From Psychrobacter coccoides (GTDB lineage Bacteria > Pseudomonadota > Gammaproteobacteria > Pseudomonadales > Moraxellaceae): a stretch of DNA of 64,000 bases. The number at the start of each line of letters is the position of its first letter. Position 1 is the stretch's first letter. Location of the stretch: NCBI RefSeq assembly GCF_017498085.1, contig NZ_JAGBKM010000006.1:62001-126000 (forward strand), given 5' to 3'. Both the position numbers and the translations under genes were made by a program. Of the stretch, positions 45,963-55,305 are shown in pieces. The notes below the pieces were generated by a model. That model ran no database searches, was not told the origin of the DNA, and saw only the letters and a program-made list of their open reading frames with translations.

Positions 45963-47056
45963 GGCACTTTTGCCAATCGTAACAAACAGGCCTGAGCAAA
46001 TGCTTCGCCTTGCCCAAAAGTGACGGCCTCTGGCGCAGCGTTGTCATTGGGCAGCCGCATTTGAAAAGGTGTGCCAAGCTTACCAAGGATGAGGGCGCCA
46101 TAGGCCAGTTGCGCCAGCTTTTGCTCATGGTGAGCGGCGGGCATGTCGGCATAATCTAGCATCTGCTCGACACCGATGGGATCAGCGAAATGCTTGGTCA
46201 GCATGCCCTGACCTCGGGCGACATGCGCCCAAGAAATACGCGCCAAGGACTCGCCTTCGATGTAGCTATCCAAACGCTCAAAGTCATCTTGGCCTTGAGT
46301 ATACTGACTATAATGAGCGCCAACAGGCATCTCATCTTTGTCTGCCGCTATATAATGCGTCTGCCAATCAAACGCTAATGGTTTGGGATAGACCCATGCG
46401 CTGCGTGCGAAGTATACATATGACCACGCACGCATGATACCCAACGGATAGACACTACTGATTTTGAGTCTAGGGAGCTCAAGTTGACCACGTTTATCCG
46501 TCAGCACAGGCAAGCGAATGATTTGCTGGTCTGTTAGACTTGGCAGCCATACTGTTGTCTCGCCATTATGGTTTGGCGGATTTTGAGCGTCATGCTTACG
46601 ACTTTTTGCTTTATCGCTTATCGCTTGTTCAAAGCTAAAGCTCAGCTGACGTCTAGGTTGCCGGCTCTCACTCCGTACTTGCAGCGTTACCCAAACAGCT
46701 GCACCCGCCTCTGCCGTCGTAACCTCGAGCAATTCGACTTGTAAGCCTGATACATGGGCGAAAGTCAGATGAAAGCTGATCAACCAAACGCTGACCAGAT
46801 AAAAAAACAAACCCAGCACCAAGTTGTTGCCATAGTTGACACCAGCGATAAAAGTAATCATCAATAGTACGGCAAATAACGCCCCTTCTCGACTAAAGAA
46901 GATATACACATTGCGCAAGTTCAGCGTGGCACTATCACTTTTGGGCGCACGCTTGGCAAACCAACGCGCCAGCAGCCTAGATACCATCGATCTTTTATGC
47001 TTAGACCGTGGCTTAGATTGGGAAGATTGAGGGGGATGTGACGCTGATACGCTCAT
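45959..47056 (-). CDS. DUF58 domain protein of the MoxR cluster
   Basis: From the ATG at 47056 the product has 365 residues; a longer frame starts with TTG at 47119 and overlaps moxR. Two membrane helices lie near residues 55-95. The DUF58 motif appears near residue 255 as DFERLDSYIEGESLARISWAHVARGQGML. DUF58 proteins occur between MoxR ATPases and transglutaminases and are thought to act in the assembly of exported proteins or the cell envelope. Start choice is uncertain because neither candidate has a strong ribosome-binding site. Confidence 0.83.
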   Translation of the reverse strand: MSVSASHPPQSSQSKPRSKHKRSMVSRLLARWFAKRAPKSDSATLNLRNVYIFFSREGALFAVLLMITFIAGVNYGNNLVLGLFFYLVSVWLISFHLTFAHVSGLQVELLEVTTAEAGAAVWVTLQVRSESRQPRRQLSFSFEQAISDKAKSRKHDAQNPPNHNGETTVWLPSLTDQQIIRLPVLTDKRGQLELPRLKISSVYPLGIMRAWSYVYFARSAWVYPKPLAFDWQTHYIAADKDEMPVGAHYSQYTQGQDDFERLDSYIEGESLARISWAHVARGQGMLTKHFADPIGVEQMLDYADMPAAHHEQKLAQLAYGALILGKLGTPFQMRLPNDNAAPEAVTFGQGEAFAQACLLRLAKVP

Positions 47057-47111
47057 AATTGCCCTATCTTTATCATGATTAGCATTTACAAATCTTGTTT
47101 TCAGCCTATTT

Positions 47112-48152
47112 TTAGACAATCACCGCCACTTCATTAATGATACGCTGAGCTATGGTTGGCGCAGGCTGCCCGCCAATGACAGGCAACGGCATAAACCGCT
47201 GACCCAATCTATGATCGGCCACAGCGGCAAACACTGCTTGAATGTCCTCCGGCGACACCTCTTGATGCCCTGACACGTACGCATGTGCCTGGGCAGCACG
47301 CTGCAGTGCCAACACACCACGGGGTGACAAGCCATGATATTCTTGGCTCATCCGAGTCTTGGCCACCAAGCGCTGTAGGTAATCTAATACCACATCCGCC
47401 ACATAGACTTGCTGCACCCCTTGACGGGCGAGCTGTACCGCCTGCGTATCAAGTACAGCATCTAAGCCTGCCAACAGCTCACGACGATCGCGCCCTCGTA
47501 GCAGCTCACGCTCCGCAGCTGCTGATGGGTAACCAAGGGACAAACACATCAAAAACCGGTCCAACTGTGACTCAGGAAGCGGGTAGACTCCTGCTTGTTG
47601 CATTGGGTTTTGGGTAGCAATGACAAAGAACGGTTTGGGTAGTGGGTAGGACTGACCATCTTGGGTGACTTGCCCCTCTTCCATCGCCTCTAGCAAGGCG
47701 CTTTGAGTCTTTGGACTGGAGCGATTGATTTCATCAGCCAGTAGCAGCTGAGTAAAAATGGCACCTTTACGAAACTCAAAGCTCTGGGTGTGTTGATTAT
47801 AGATACTCATACCCAAGATATCTGCTGGTAGCATATCATTGGTAAACTGCACCCGATTAAATGTCAACCCAAGAAGCTGCGCCAGACCTTGCGCCAGTGT
47901 GGTCTTACCCATACCTGGCAAGTCTTGTAATAGCAAGTGCCCACCTGCCAGCACACAGCTGAGAGCCAATTTAACCACTTGCGGCTTATCCAGTACGATC
48001 TGATTGAGCTGTGTGAGCAGTTGCGCCATCTGGCGTTGATTGACGGCATAGCTTGCATCATCTCTGCTCGTTGGGCCTGAAAAAGCAGCGGATGGATTGA
48101 CCGTTACTCTACTGTCTTTTAGCGATAAGTCATAAGCCTTACTTTGGCGCAT
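47112..48152 (-). CDS. MoxR-family AAA+ ATPase
   Basis: The 346-residue ATPase has Walker A LPGMGKTT near residue 80, Walker B LLADEINRSSPKTQSALLEAMEEGQVT near residue 138 and sensor 1 FVIATQNPMQQAGVYPLPESQLDRF near residue 180, all MoxR marks. It probably acts as a chaperone for partners such as the DUF58 protein. It heads the moxR-DUF58-tgpA operon. An unusual N-terminal extension of about 30 residues precedes the family core. Confidence 0.93.
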   Translation of the reverse strand: MRQSKAYDLSLKDSRVTVNPSAAFSGPTSRDDASYAVNQRQMAQLLTQLNQIVLDKPQVVKLALSCVLAGGHLLLQDLPGMGKTTLAQGLAQLLGLTFNRVQFTNDMLPADILGMSIYNQHTQSFEFRKGAIFTQLLLADEINRSSPKTQSALLEAMEEGQVTQDGQSYPLPKPFFVIATQNPMQQAGVYPLPESQLDRFLMCLSLGYPSAAAERELLRGRDRRELLAGLDAVLDTQAVQLARQGVQQVYVADVVLDYLQRLVAKTRMSQEYHGLSPRGVLALQRAAQAHAYVSGHQEVSPEDIQAVFAAVADHRLGQRFMPLPVIGGQPAPTIAQRIINEVAVIV

Positions 48153-48269
48153 AATAAACTACCGAGTTGATTTGTGATGAATCTAAGACAGATATAATGA
48201 GACAGGTCTGATGAGACAAACACGCTGTACGCTCCGTATTTATTGCCTGCTTCTATCGCAGCGTCGTAG

Positions 48270-48725
48270 CTACTCATCCTCTGTCACAACGGGCGCTGCC
48301 GCCCGCAGCGTGGACAGATAAGCGATCACATCAGCACGCTCACTTGCATCTGGCATTGGATCTGACAGCATTTTGGATCCTGGCAGGGCTTTTTCAGCAT
48401 CAGCAATATAAGGATCAAGCGTCTTAGCATCCCATACCCAACCTGAGTTGCTCAGCGCCTCACTATAATCGTAGTCTGCTAGCTGTGCTGCCGCTGCGCC
48501 ATAGATATTCATCAACTGTGGCCCTTTTTTATTAAGTCCAGGGGTCAGCTGATGACACTGGGCACAGGCATCACCATAGATGATCGCTCCTCGATCAGCA
48601 TCGCCTTGAGTGTATTCTGGCAAGCTGACAGGTGCTCGATAGTCTGCTGGTGGCTTTTCGCAAGCACTAAGCGAAAGTACTGCAAGTAACATACCACCCA
48701 GTTGACACTTCATTCTCATAGACAT
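48270..48725 (-). CDS. Class I cytochrome c lipoprotein
   Basis: The 151-residue protein has a lipoprotein signal ending LSAC (cysteine 22) and one heme-binding motif CAQCH at residues 54-58. A likely distal methionine lies in GSKMLSD near residue 117. It resembles the small soluble-type cytochromes that serve as electron shuttles, here anchored to a membrane by lipid. Its partner cannot be told from the neighbours. The family match (NIYGAAAAQLADYDYSEAL) is that of cytochrome c556/c552-like proteins. Confidence 0.88.
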   Translation of the reverse strand: MSMRMKCQLGGMLLAVLSLSACEKPPADYRAPVSLPEYTQGDADRGAIIYGDACAQCHQLTPGLNKKGPQLMNIYGAAAAQLADYDYSEALSNSGWVWDAKTLDPYIADAEKALPGSKMLSDPMPDASERADVIAYLSTLRAAAPVVTEDE

Positions 48726-49059
48726 ATTGATGTATTCTTTAGGTTTTTGATGACAAGAGATCCTAGAGCGTGTCCTTCATTCAACCCATCAGCCTCTAAA
48801 TGGCGTAAAATGAGGGCTCGCCCTAATATCAGACAATCATAACAGGCGTAGACAAAAAAGTAAGCAGCAAGCCAAACACTTATCCACCCCCAACGTATTG
48901 AGGAGATGAATTAGGCGGGCAAAGATTAAATAGAGATTAAGTCAATAAAGCAGCACAGCGTTTTGAGTGAGTAGATATAAAGGATGTCAGCCACTCGCTC
49001 TAAAAAACAACCAGAAGCGCTGCTTTTAACACAAAAGCAAGATATCAGATAGGCGATGT
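48726..49059. other. Intergenic stretch without a recognised gene
   Basis: This is a 334-base gap between two minus-strand genes. It contains GAGCGTGTCCTT (48767), a motif also found at 18711 as AAGCGTGTCCTT, but no complete repeat, terminator or reading frame that I can support. Confidence 0.35.
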
Positions 49060-51147
49060 TTACACGACATTGATGGTTTTACTTGGCTCTTCAAAGTAGT
49101 AGCCTTGTAGATAGCGCGCCCCTACACTCCAAGCAACCGACATCGTGGCCGCTTCTTCGATATAGGGCATCAAAACATCAATATTCAGCTCATTCGTTTT
49201 TTCAATGAGTGATTTAAGAGTATCTAGGTTTTCGGCTTTGTCGATGTTTTCGACATAATCACGTCCCAATCGTGCCAAGTCAGGCTGTACAAACTCAGCA
49301 ACCTTGATCGACTTCACCGAGGTACCAAAGTTATTGATACTGATCTGACAGTTCACACTGTTTAATGCCGCAAACTGTGACTTCGCCACGGTTAAGTGAT
49401 TGACCACATCCTCTTCACGAAACTGCAAGGTCAATGCACCAGGAGCGCCGCCTACCGCTTTGATAAGCTGGCTTGCGACATTCACAAGTTTTTTATCCAA
49501 CAATGAGGCACTGCTGAGCTGTATGAGCAAGCGTGTTTCAGGATACGTTTTGCGGACATGGTTCAGCTGCTTACAGGCGTTGATCAGGAGCCAGCGGTCT
49601 ATTTTTTCACGTAAATCGTGTTTTTTGGCGACCATCATAAACTGATGAGGGGTCAACACAGTATTATCAGCATCATTCAACGGTAGGCGCAAATACACTT
49701 CAAAGAAGTCACTGCGATCATTATTGACATCATAAATCGGCTGAAAGAGCACCTCAAAATAATGGTTTGTAATGGCACTGATCAGATACTCTGCCAAGGC
49801 GGTATCATCACTACTGGCGTGCTCACTAGGGTCATACATATGAATGGCATCACCACGGCTCGACGTTTCAACTTTGATATGACTGACAGCTTCAACCGCA
49901 CGCTCAAGCAGGACTTGTGACTCAGAGGCCTTTGAATCAATTTTGACAATACCAATACTGGCTGTGGTGGTGGTGGTTCGACTTTCCACCTCGATAAGCG
50001 TCTCACCAATTCGCTGACGGATGCGTTCAGCCAATGCCTTTAGTGCCTCGGCTGTGATGGTTTTTTCTATCAGTACTGTAAACACCGTATCACTAAAACG
50101 ACTGATATGAGCATGCGCCAACATATCGCTCAACACGTCAGCTATTTTTTTGATGGTGGTGTCTACACCTTGCAGGCCTAAACTGCTGCTAATCTTGCCA
50201 ATATTGTCTAATTGGATATACAACAAGCCCGCAGTGGCATTTTGTTGCGACACGGACTGACACAGCGCCTCGAAGCGCTCTTCAAAACCACGGCGGTTGT
50301 TTAGACCTGTGAGACTGTCCTCACGCTCAGCAGCTGCTAGGCGCTGAGCGATCTCAGCACTATTGGCGCCACTTTGTTGGATAATGATTTGGGTAACAGG
50401 CTCGCCGTCCAATGTGGCAGCTGCCAGCTGCAGTTTGGCCTCAAAGGTACTGCCGTCCATGCGGCGACTCTCAAAGTTAAACTCAACCTGCTCACGACTG
50501 CCTTTGTCAAACTGACGTAAAAAGTGTTTAAACTCTTTTACACTGTCACCATTGGCGATCAAATCAATCACAGGTACGCCGATGACCTCTTCCATCGATT
50601 CGAAGTTGAATAACTTAAGGTAGGGCTCGTTGGCAAAGATATGGATGCCTTGATCGATATAAGCGACGGCACTTTTAGAGTTTTTGATTAAGATATCGGC
50701 ACGCAGCTCAGATTCAGAGATGACATGCTGCAGGGTTTGCAGTTGGCGGCGACAACGCAGATTGGCATGCTGCAAGCGGATCGCCATGATCACTTGGGTT
50801 TCTTTGTGTGCCAGTAGCGCTTTTACCATCGTGCCATCAATGACGGCGGGCATGCCATCGCCATTACGTCCTGTCTTTGCCATCTCGTCACTCATTAAGC
50901 CGATGACCGGCAAGTCAAGGCCTTGCTCTTGAATGATGCCGACGACATCAGTGAAGCTCAAATCATAAGCTCGGCCAAAAACCAATACATCCCACTGATG
51001 ACGCAGAGACTTTATCAGCTCTTCTTTATCATCTAAAAATCCCAGATTCACCTCATCATAGTAAGCAGATAACAATCTAACCAGACGCTCAGCATAAAGC
51101 TGGTCGTCGTCTATTACGAGTAAGTTTAAGAGGGACTTAGTATGCAT
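49060..51147 (-). CDS. fimX: FimX-like regulator with degenerate GGDEF and EAL domains
   Basis: From the ATG at 51147 the product has 695 residues. Order: receiver-like domain (1-120), PAS (about 130-250), GGDEF (about 275-430), EAL (about 450-690). The GGDEF active site reads SDTVF and the EAL motif reads EVY (FFEVYLRL); the DDFGTG loop is NNFGTS. Both are therefore unlikely to make or cleave cyclic di-GMP. This layout and these losses match FimX of Pseudomonas, which binds cyclic di-GMP and controls type IV pilus assembly. A longer frame begins at 51171. Confidence 0.85.
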   Translation of the reverse strand: MHTKSLLNLLVIDDDQLYAERLVRLLSAYYDEVNLGFLDDKEELIKSLRHQWDVLVFGRAYDLSFTDVVGIIQEQGLDLPVIGLMSDEMAKTGRNGDGMPAVIDGTMVKALLAHKETQVIMAIRLQHANLRCRRQLQTLQHVISESELRADILIKNSKSAVAYIDQGIHIFANEPYLKLFNFESMEEVIGVPVIDLIANGDSVKEFKHFLRQFDKGSREQVEFNFESRRMDGSTFEAKLQLAAATLDGEPVTQIIIQQSGANSAEIAQRLAAAEREDSLTGLNNRRGFEERFEALCQSVSQQNATAGLLYIQLDNIGKISSSLGLQGVDTTIKKIADVLSDMLAHAHISRFSDTVFTVLIEKTITAEALKALAERIRQRIGETLIEVESRTTTTTASIGIVKIDSKASESQVLLERAVEAVSHIKVETSSRGDAIHMYDPSEHASSDDTALAEYLISAITNHYFEVLFQPIYDVNNDRSDFFEVYLRLPLNDADNTVLTPHQFMMVAKKHDLREKIDRWLLINACKQLNHVRKTYPETRLLIQLSSASLLDKKLVNVASQLIKAVGGAPGALTLQFREEDVVNHLTVAKSQFAALNSVNCQISINNFGTSVKSIKVAEFVQPDLARLGRDYVENIDKAENLDTLKSLIEKTNELNIDVLMPYIEEAATMSVAWSVGARYLQGYYFEEPSKTINVV

Positions 51148-51375
51148 ATCAGGCCTTTGTATTATTGTCATCGCAGATCGTTGATCAATTTATTATCACA
51201 GGTAATATTTCAATTCGCAACAATAACTGCTCGTAAAAACAACGACTGACTGCGGTATCGAATGGATGATACCCCAGCCAATCTTGATTATCGAGCCCGC
51301 ATTATAGCCTGATGAGGGATTAATCCATAATACTATTAATGATATATAAAACCATAGTCACTGAATGACCTGACG

Positions 51376-53238
51376 CTACAAACGCACAAACTTATATTGC
51401 CCAAACCCCTCACTATTTATCAAGCACTCCTGCAAGCGCAAAACCTCTTGGCTATCATGGATGCGCATTATCACTCTGTCTCCGGTCTGAAATTGATAAG
51501 GTGGCACAGCGATGCTGGGTTCCGTTTGTAGATCTTTATCTCCCTTGATAAGCAGAGCTGGAGCAAAGCGCTGACTGCGCTGGCTGGTCGGACTTCTATT
51601 ATCCAAACGCAGCGCACATGCCGTCAGCTCATGGCCAAGCGCCTGCCATTCCACTTCGACAAGCTTGCTCTCAAGGCTGAGCCAACGCACCATGCCTAAT
51701 GACCATTTAAGTTTGCCAGCGCTGTTTGGACGACACAGCAAAAACAGACTCATGAGTGACAAAGGTGACAGGCTATCTTGCACCGCCTCTATCCTATTAC
51801 TTATACCTTCATCCGTTTCTATAGAGGCCATCGATGACAAGGCGCCATCGATATTCAGCTGACGTTGATGCGTTGCATTTACTTGCCGTTGTCGTGCGGC
51901 CATTCGTTCATCGACGATGGCTTGGCGCTGCATGATGTCTGGTACAGACAACAGTTGTAGCACTCTAACTGTTGAGGTGACGTCAGTGCTGTCAAACGTC
52001 TCTACATAGAGTTTAGCGGCATCCGTATTTGGGTTAGCGTTCAGGCTGTCTTGCTTGGGCTGAGTGTCGTAGCGTGGCAACTGCTCGCTTGGTAGTTTGT
52101 TTGCAGCAATCATACTCATCAGCCCCTGACCGTCTGCCACATGATAGTGTATAGCATTGAAACCGGTAATGATGATTGCCCGCTGCTTGGGGCTGAGCCT
52201 AGCGGGTACGGTAAACTGTCTTTCGAGGTAACGGTGCTTGATCGCCATAAGTACCTTGCTCACCAGCTGAGCTTCGATGCTTTCATAGCCCGCTTGCAGC
52301 AGTTCATGATGACGCTGCTGCAAGTATGATGCTAACGCTCTAAGCTCGATGAACAAACAGTGGTGATCATCTTCGTAAGGGTTGATGCTAGAGCTTGCCG
52401 TCAAATATACAGGCGCACTACTGCCTTGCAAATTGACAAAAACACGAGTGTCTGTCAGCGGCTCTATGGTGGCATTGACTTGAGATGACCATGTCGGCAG
52501 TAAGCGTTGTAATAATATGACATTGGCTCGGCGCATAGCACGTGTGTTTAGCAAGCTGATCAAACACAGCTGAACATAGGCCTCATGAACACTCATGACT
52601 TGGCTCATGACCACACGGCGGCTAAGATTCACATGAGTGATGCCGGACTGATGCGCTAAATAATACAGCTGATTGATCGCGCCCCATAGATATCTTTGGG
52701 CATACTCATAAGAGATGGCTTGCTCATATATGAGTTTCTGATAAACAGACAGTGACTGATAAATAGCCGTCGCAAGTATCAACGGTGGCTTTTTACTTAA
52801 AGAAAAAAACGGTCTCCAGCTGCTTGCGGCAGCCTGCTTTTGGTGGGCTAAAGCCTGACTTTCACGCTTTATGACCCCGTCATAAACTAAAATAGTGAGG
52901 TAGTATAAAGATTTGACTTGCGCACTATATCGTAACTGCTCATGGTCTAGCGGGCCTAACTCACTGATATAATGCTGGCGCAATGAGGTGATCAAGCGAT
53001 CAGTAGCGGTGGCAACAATCCCCATCAACTTAAGACGTAACGCATCTTGTATGTCAGACACCACCATCTCTGTCAGTATTTTTTCGAGCTGAGCCAGCTG
53101 CTGCGTCTCAGTTTGTGCAGAGAGTGCTACTGCCCATTTGAGCAGTTGTTGCTCATCATAGTTGCTAGACTCACTCTCAGACTGTGGCAAGGGTATCTCA
53201 GCAGACAGATACGCTTGAAAATCCGATAACGTGATCAC
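51376..53238 (-). CDS. 620-residue protein of unknown function upstream of fimX
   Basis: Translation starts at GTG 53238 after a strong AAGGAGT site. The protein is mostly helical up to about residue 380, with no signal peptide or membrane helix. After a polar linker a beta-rich end (about residues 510-620) has the pattern WSLGMVRWLSLESKLVEVEW and PPYQFQTGDRVIM, recalling PilZ-like C-terminal domains. That match is only by eye. It lies next to fimX on the same strand, so a role in cyclic di-GMP or pilus control is an inference from position. Confidence 0.75.
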   Translation of the reverse strand: MITLSDFQAYLSAEIPLPQSESESSNYDEQQLLKWAVALSAQTETQQLAQLEKILTEMVVSDIQDALRLKLMGIVATATDRLITSLRQHYISELGPLDHEQLRYSAQVKSLYYLTILVYDGVIKRESQALAHQKQAAASSWRPFFSLSKKPPLILATAIYQSLSVYQKLIYEQAISYEYAQRYLWGAINQLYYLAHQSGITHVNLSRRVVMSQVMSVHEAYVQLCLISLLNTRAMRRANVILLQRLLPTWSSQVNATIEPLTDTRVFVNLQGSSAPVYLTASSSINPYEDDHHCLFIELRALASYLQQRHHELLQAGYESIEAQLVSKVLMAIKHRYLERQFTVPARLSPKQRAIIITGFNAIHYHVADGQGLMSMIAANKLPSEQLPRYDTQPKQDSLNANPNTDAAKLYVETFDSTDVTSTVRVLQLLSVPDIMQRQAIVDERMAARQRQVNATHQRQLNIDGALSSMASIETDEGISNRIEAVQDSLSPLSLMSLFLLCRPNSAGKLKWSLGMVRWLSLESKLVEVEWQALGHELTACALRLDNRSPTSQRSQRFAPALLIKGDKDLQTEPSIAVPPYQFQTGDRVIMRIHDSQEVLRLQECLINSEGFGQYKFVRL

Positions 53239-53366
53239 AAGTACTCCTTAATAAAGGGATAAACTAACGATCAATACGATGATAAAGAAACGCTAGAAAA
53301 AGATACGCTAGGAGACAGCACTTATGTTTATTAATAAAAGCCTCCTAAACTACCATTTTGAGTACT

Positions 53367-54374
53367 TTACTGATTTTTGTAAACGTCAATCGGCACCTTA
53401 AAACGTCTGTTCGGCAACTCTCTGACCAGTTTTGGGACCAAATAGCCAGGAAGCTCTGCCAACAATGACCAATAAAGATCGATAGCGGATCGCTCATCGC
53501 TATCGAAATGAGCAGCGCCTGCCACCTTATCCAAGACATGCAAATAGTAAGGCAGTACGCCAGCACTGAACAAACGCTGATTGAGATCGACTTGCGTGCT
53601 GACACTGTCGTTAATGCCATTCAATAAAACGGCTTGATTGAGTAGCGTAATCCCTGCGTTACGGGCACGCTGTAAATACTCAGCTGTGTTGGTATCAATC
53701 TCATTGGCATGATTACAATGAATCACCATGACAATCTGACAGCGGCTCTGTGACAGACGCTGCAACAGCTCATTATCTAAACGCTCAGGGATGACCAGAG
53801 GCATACGGGTGTGCAAGCGAATGGTCGTCAGCTGCGGGAGTGCTTCTAGCGTATCTAGCCAAGCAAACAAGCGCCGATTAGAGACGCTTAATGGATCGCC
53901 GCCACTTAAGATGACCTCATTGATATCATTGTGTTCTTTAATATAGCTCATGATGGCAGCATGGGCAGAGGTCGTGGGCATATTGGCACTATAATCAAAA
54001 TGCTGGCGAAAACAGTACCGGCAGTGAATTGCGCACGCCCCTGTTATCGTCAATAAAACTCGCGACTGATACTTGTGTAGCAGACCCTTGGTTGGATTCT
54101 GAGCGTTTTCGCCCAGTGGGTCTGCCACATAGCCACTTACGGGGTTGCGCTCTTGTTTGTCAGGTAAGACTTGCTTTAATAAGGGGTCATGAGCATCCCC
54201 AACCGCCATCTTAGCGACAAAGCCACGTGGCACACGCAGCTCAAAGTGCTCAGGTATATAAACCTGCGATTGAAGAGATTCAAGATGTAGCAAAGTGAGC
54301 AACTCATCTACCGAAGTAATGGCTTCAGATAATTGTGTTTGCCAGTGTTTTTGTGTGATCAAATGGTTTATCAT
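53367..54374 (-). CDS. epmB: EF-P beta-lysylation enzyme, radical SAM lysine 2,3-aminomutase
   Basis: The 335-residue protein has the radical SAM cluster CxxxCxxC at Cys114, Cys118, Cys121 (CAIHCRYCFRQHF). It also has the KamA-family DVILSGGDPLS-like NEVILSGGDPLSV near residue 155 and HTRMPLVIPERL near residue 192. EpmB turns alpha-lysine into beta-lysine, which EpmA attaches to EF-P. It is divergently arranged with efp, its target. epmA is not in the window. Length matches EpmB rather than the larger free lysine aminomutase. Confidence 0.95.
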   Translation of the reverse strand: MINHLITQKHWQTQLSEAITSVDELLTLLHLESLQSQVYIPEHFELRVPRGFVAKMAVGDAHDPLLKQVLPDKQERNPVSGYVADPLGENAQNPTKGLLHKYQSRVLLTITGACAIHCRYCFRQHFDYSANMPTTSAHAAIMSYIKEHNDINEVILSGGDPLSVSNRRLFAWLDTLEALPQLTTIRLHTRMPLVIPERLDNELLQRLSQSRCQIVMVIHCNHANEIDTNTAEYLQRARNAGITLLNQAVLLNGINDSVSTQVDLNQRLFSAGVLPYYLHVLDKVAGAAHFDSDERSAIDLYWSLLAELPGYLVPKLVRELPNRRFKVPIDVYKNQ

Positions 54375-54608
54375 GACACCCTAATACATGCAAAAACCGC
54401 TATTATACGCTGTATATCAGCACTCTATCAAAGTATGCCAGTCAAGCCTCTCTATCTAGCCTTGCTTATTGTTGCTATGATCTGAGTAACACTCTGTGAG
54501 TGCCAAGCTTGGCAAGCGCTGATGATCAAATGAATGTTTGTTCTAATGTTTAATCTTTAACTGTTACATGTTCTAATAACCGTTATTCGCAACCCTTAGG
54601 AGTCTCTT

Positions 54609-55181
54609 GTGGCAAGTTTTTCTACCAATGAATTTAAAGCCGGTCTAAAGGTAATGCTCGATGGCAACCCTTACGCCATTATCGAAAATGAGTTTGTCAA
54701 ACCTGGTAAAGGCCAAGCCTTTAACCGTGTAAAGATGCGTAATCTACGTAGTGGCAAAGTACTTGAGCAGACCTTCAAGTCGGGTGAAAGCCTAGAAGCA
54801 GCCGATGTGCTAGATACTGAGATGAACTATCTATATAACGATGGTGAGTTTTGGCACTTTATGCATCCTGAGACCTTTGAGCAGCTGCAAGCAGATGAAA
54901 CGGCTATGGCTGATGCCAAGCAGTGGCTAAAAGAAAATGGCAATGACCTGTGTACCATCACGCTATTTAATGGTGTGCCATTGTCGGTTACTGCCCCTAA
55001 TTTCGTTGAGTTACAGATTACCGAAACAGATCCAGGCGTACGGGGTGACACCTCTGGTGGTGGTGGCAAGCCGGCAACTCTAGAGACTGGCGCTGTGGTC
55101 CGTGTACCCCTATTTGTACAGCAAGGCGAAGTGGTACGCGTCGATACCCGCACTGGCGACTATCAGACACGTGTCAGCTAA
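54609..55181 (+). CDS. efp: Translation elongation factor P
   Basis: Translation starts at GTG 54609 after AGGAG. The 190-residue protein has the three EF-P beta domains. Lysine 34 (KPGKGQA) is the modified residue; EpmB is encoded alongside, so beta-lysylation there is expected. The C-terminal signature [17 protein letters not shown] is complete. EF-P relieves ribosome stalling at polyproline, useful for example for the KP/EP-rich TonB spacer, although that link is only an idea. Confidence 0.98.
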   Translation: MASFSTNEFKAGLKVMLDGNPYAIIENEFVKPGKGQAFNRVKMRNLRSGKVLEQTFKSGESLEAADVLDTEMNYLYNDGEFWHFMHPETFEQLQADETAMADAKQWLKENGNDLCTITLFNGVPLSVTAPNFVELQITETDPGVRGDTSGGGGKPATLETGAVVRVPLFVQQGEVVRVDTRTGDYQTRVS

Positions 55182-55202
55182 TATAGCAACCTGCTGCTAC
55201 AC

Positions 55203-55238
55203 AAAAACCTCAACACGTATCCCAGCGTTGAGGTTTTT
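55203..55238. terminator. Terminator of efp
   Basis: AAAAACCTCAAC pairs with GTTGAGGTTTTT, followed by a T run on the plus strand. It can also serve the kinase gene converging from the right. Confidence 0.9.
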
Positions 55239-55305
55239 TTATGGTTTGTCTTTACTGTTTGTAGCGCCGCAAAGATTGTAGCGCCGTAAAGAAAGCGGGT
55301 GCTTG

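Noticed and set aside
47056..47119. TTG start for the DUF58 gene
   Set aside because: It would overlap moxR and lacks a clear ribosome-binding site; the ATG at 47056 is preferred, although not certain.
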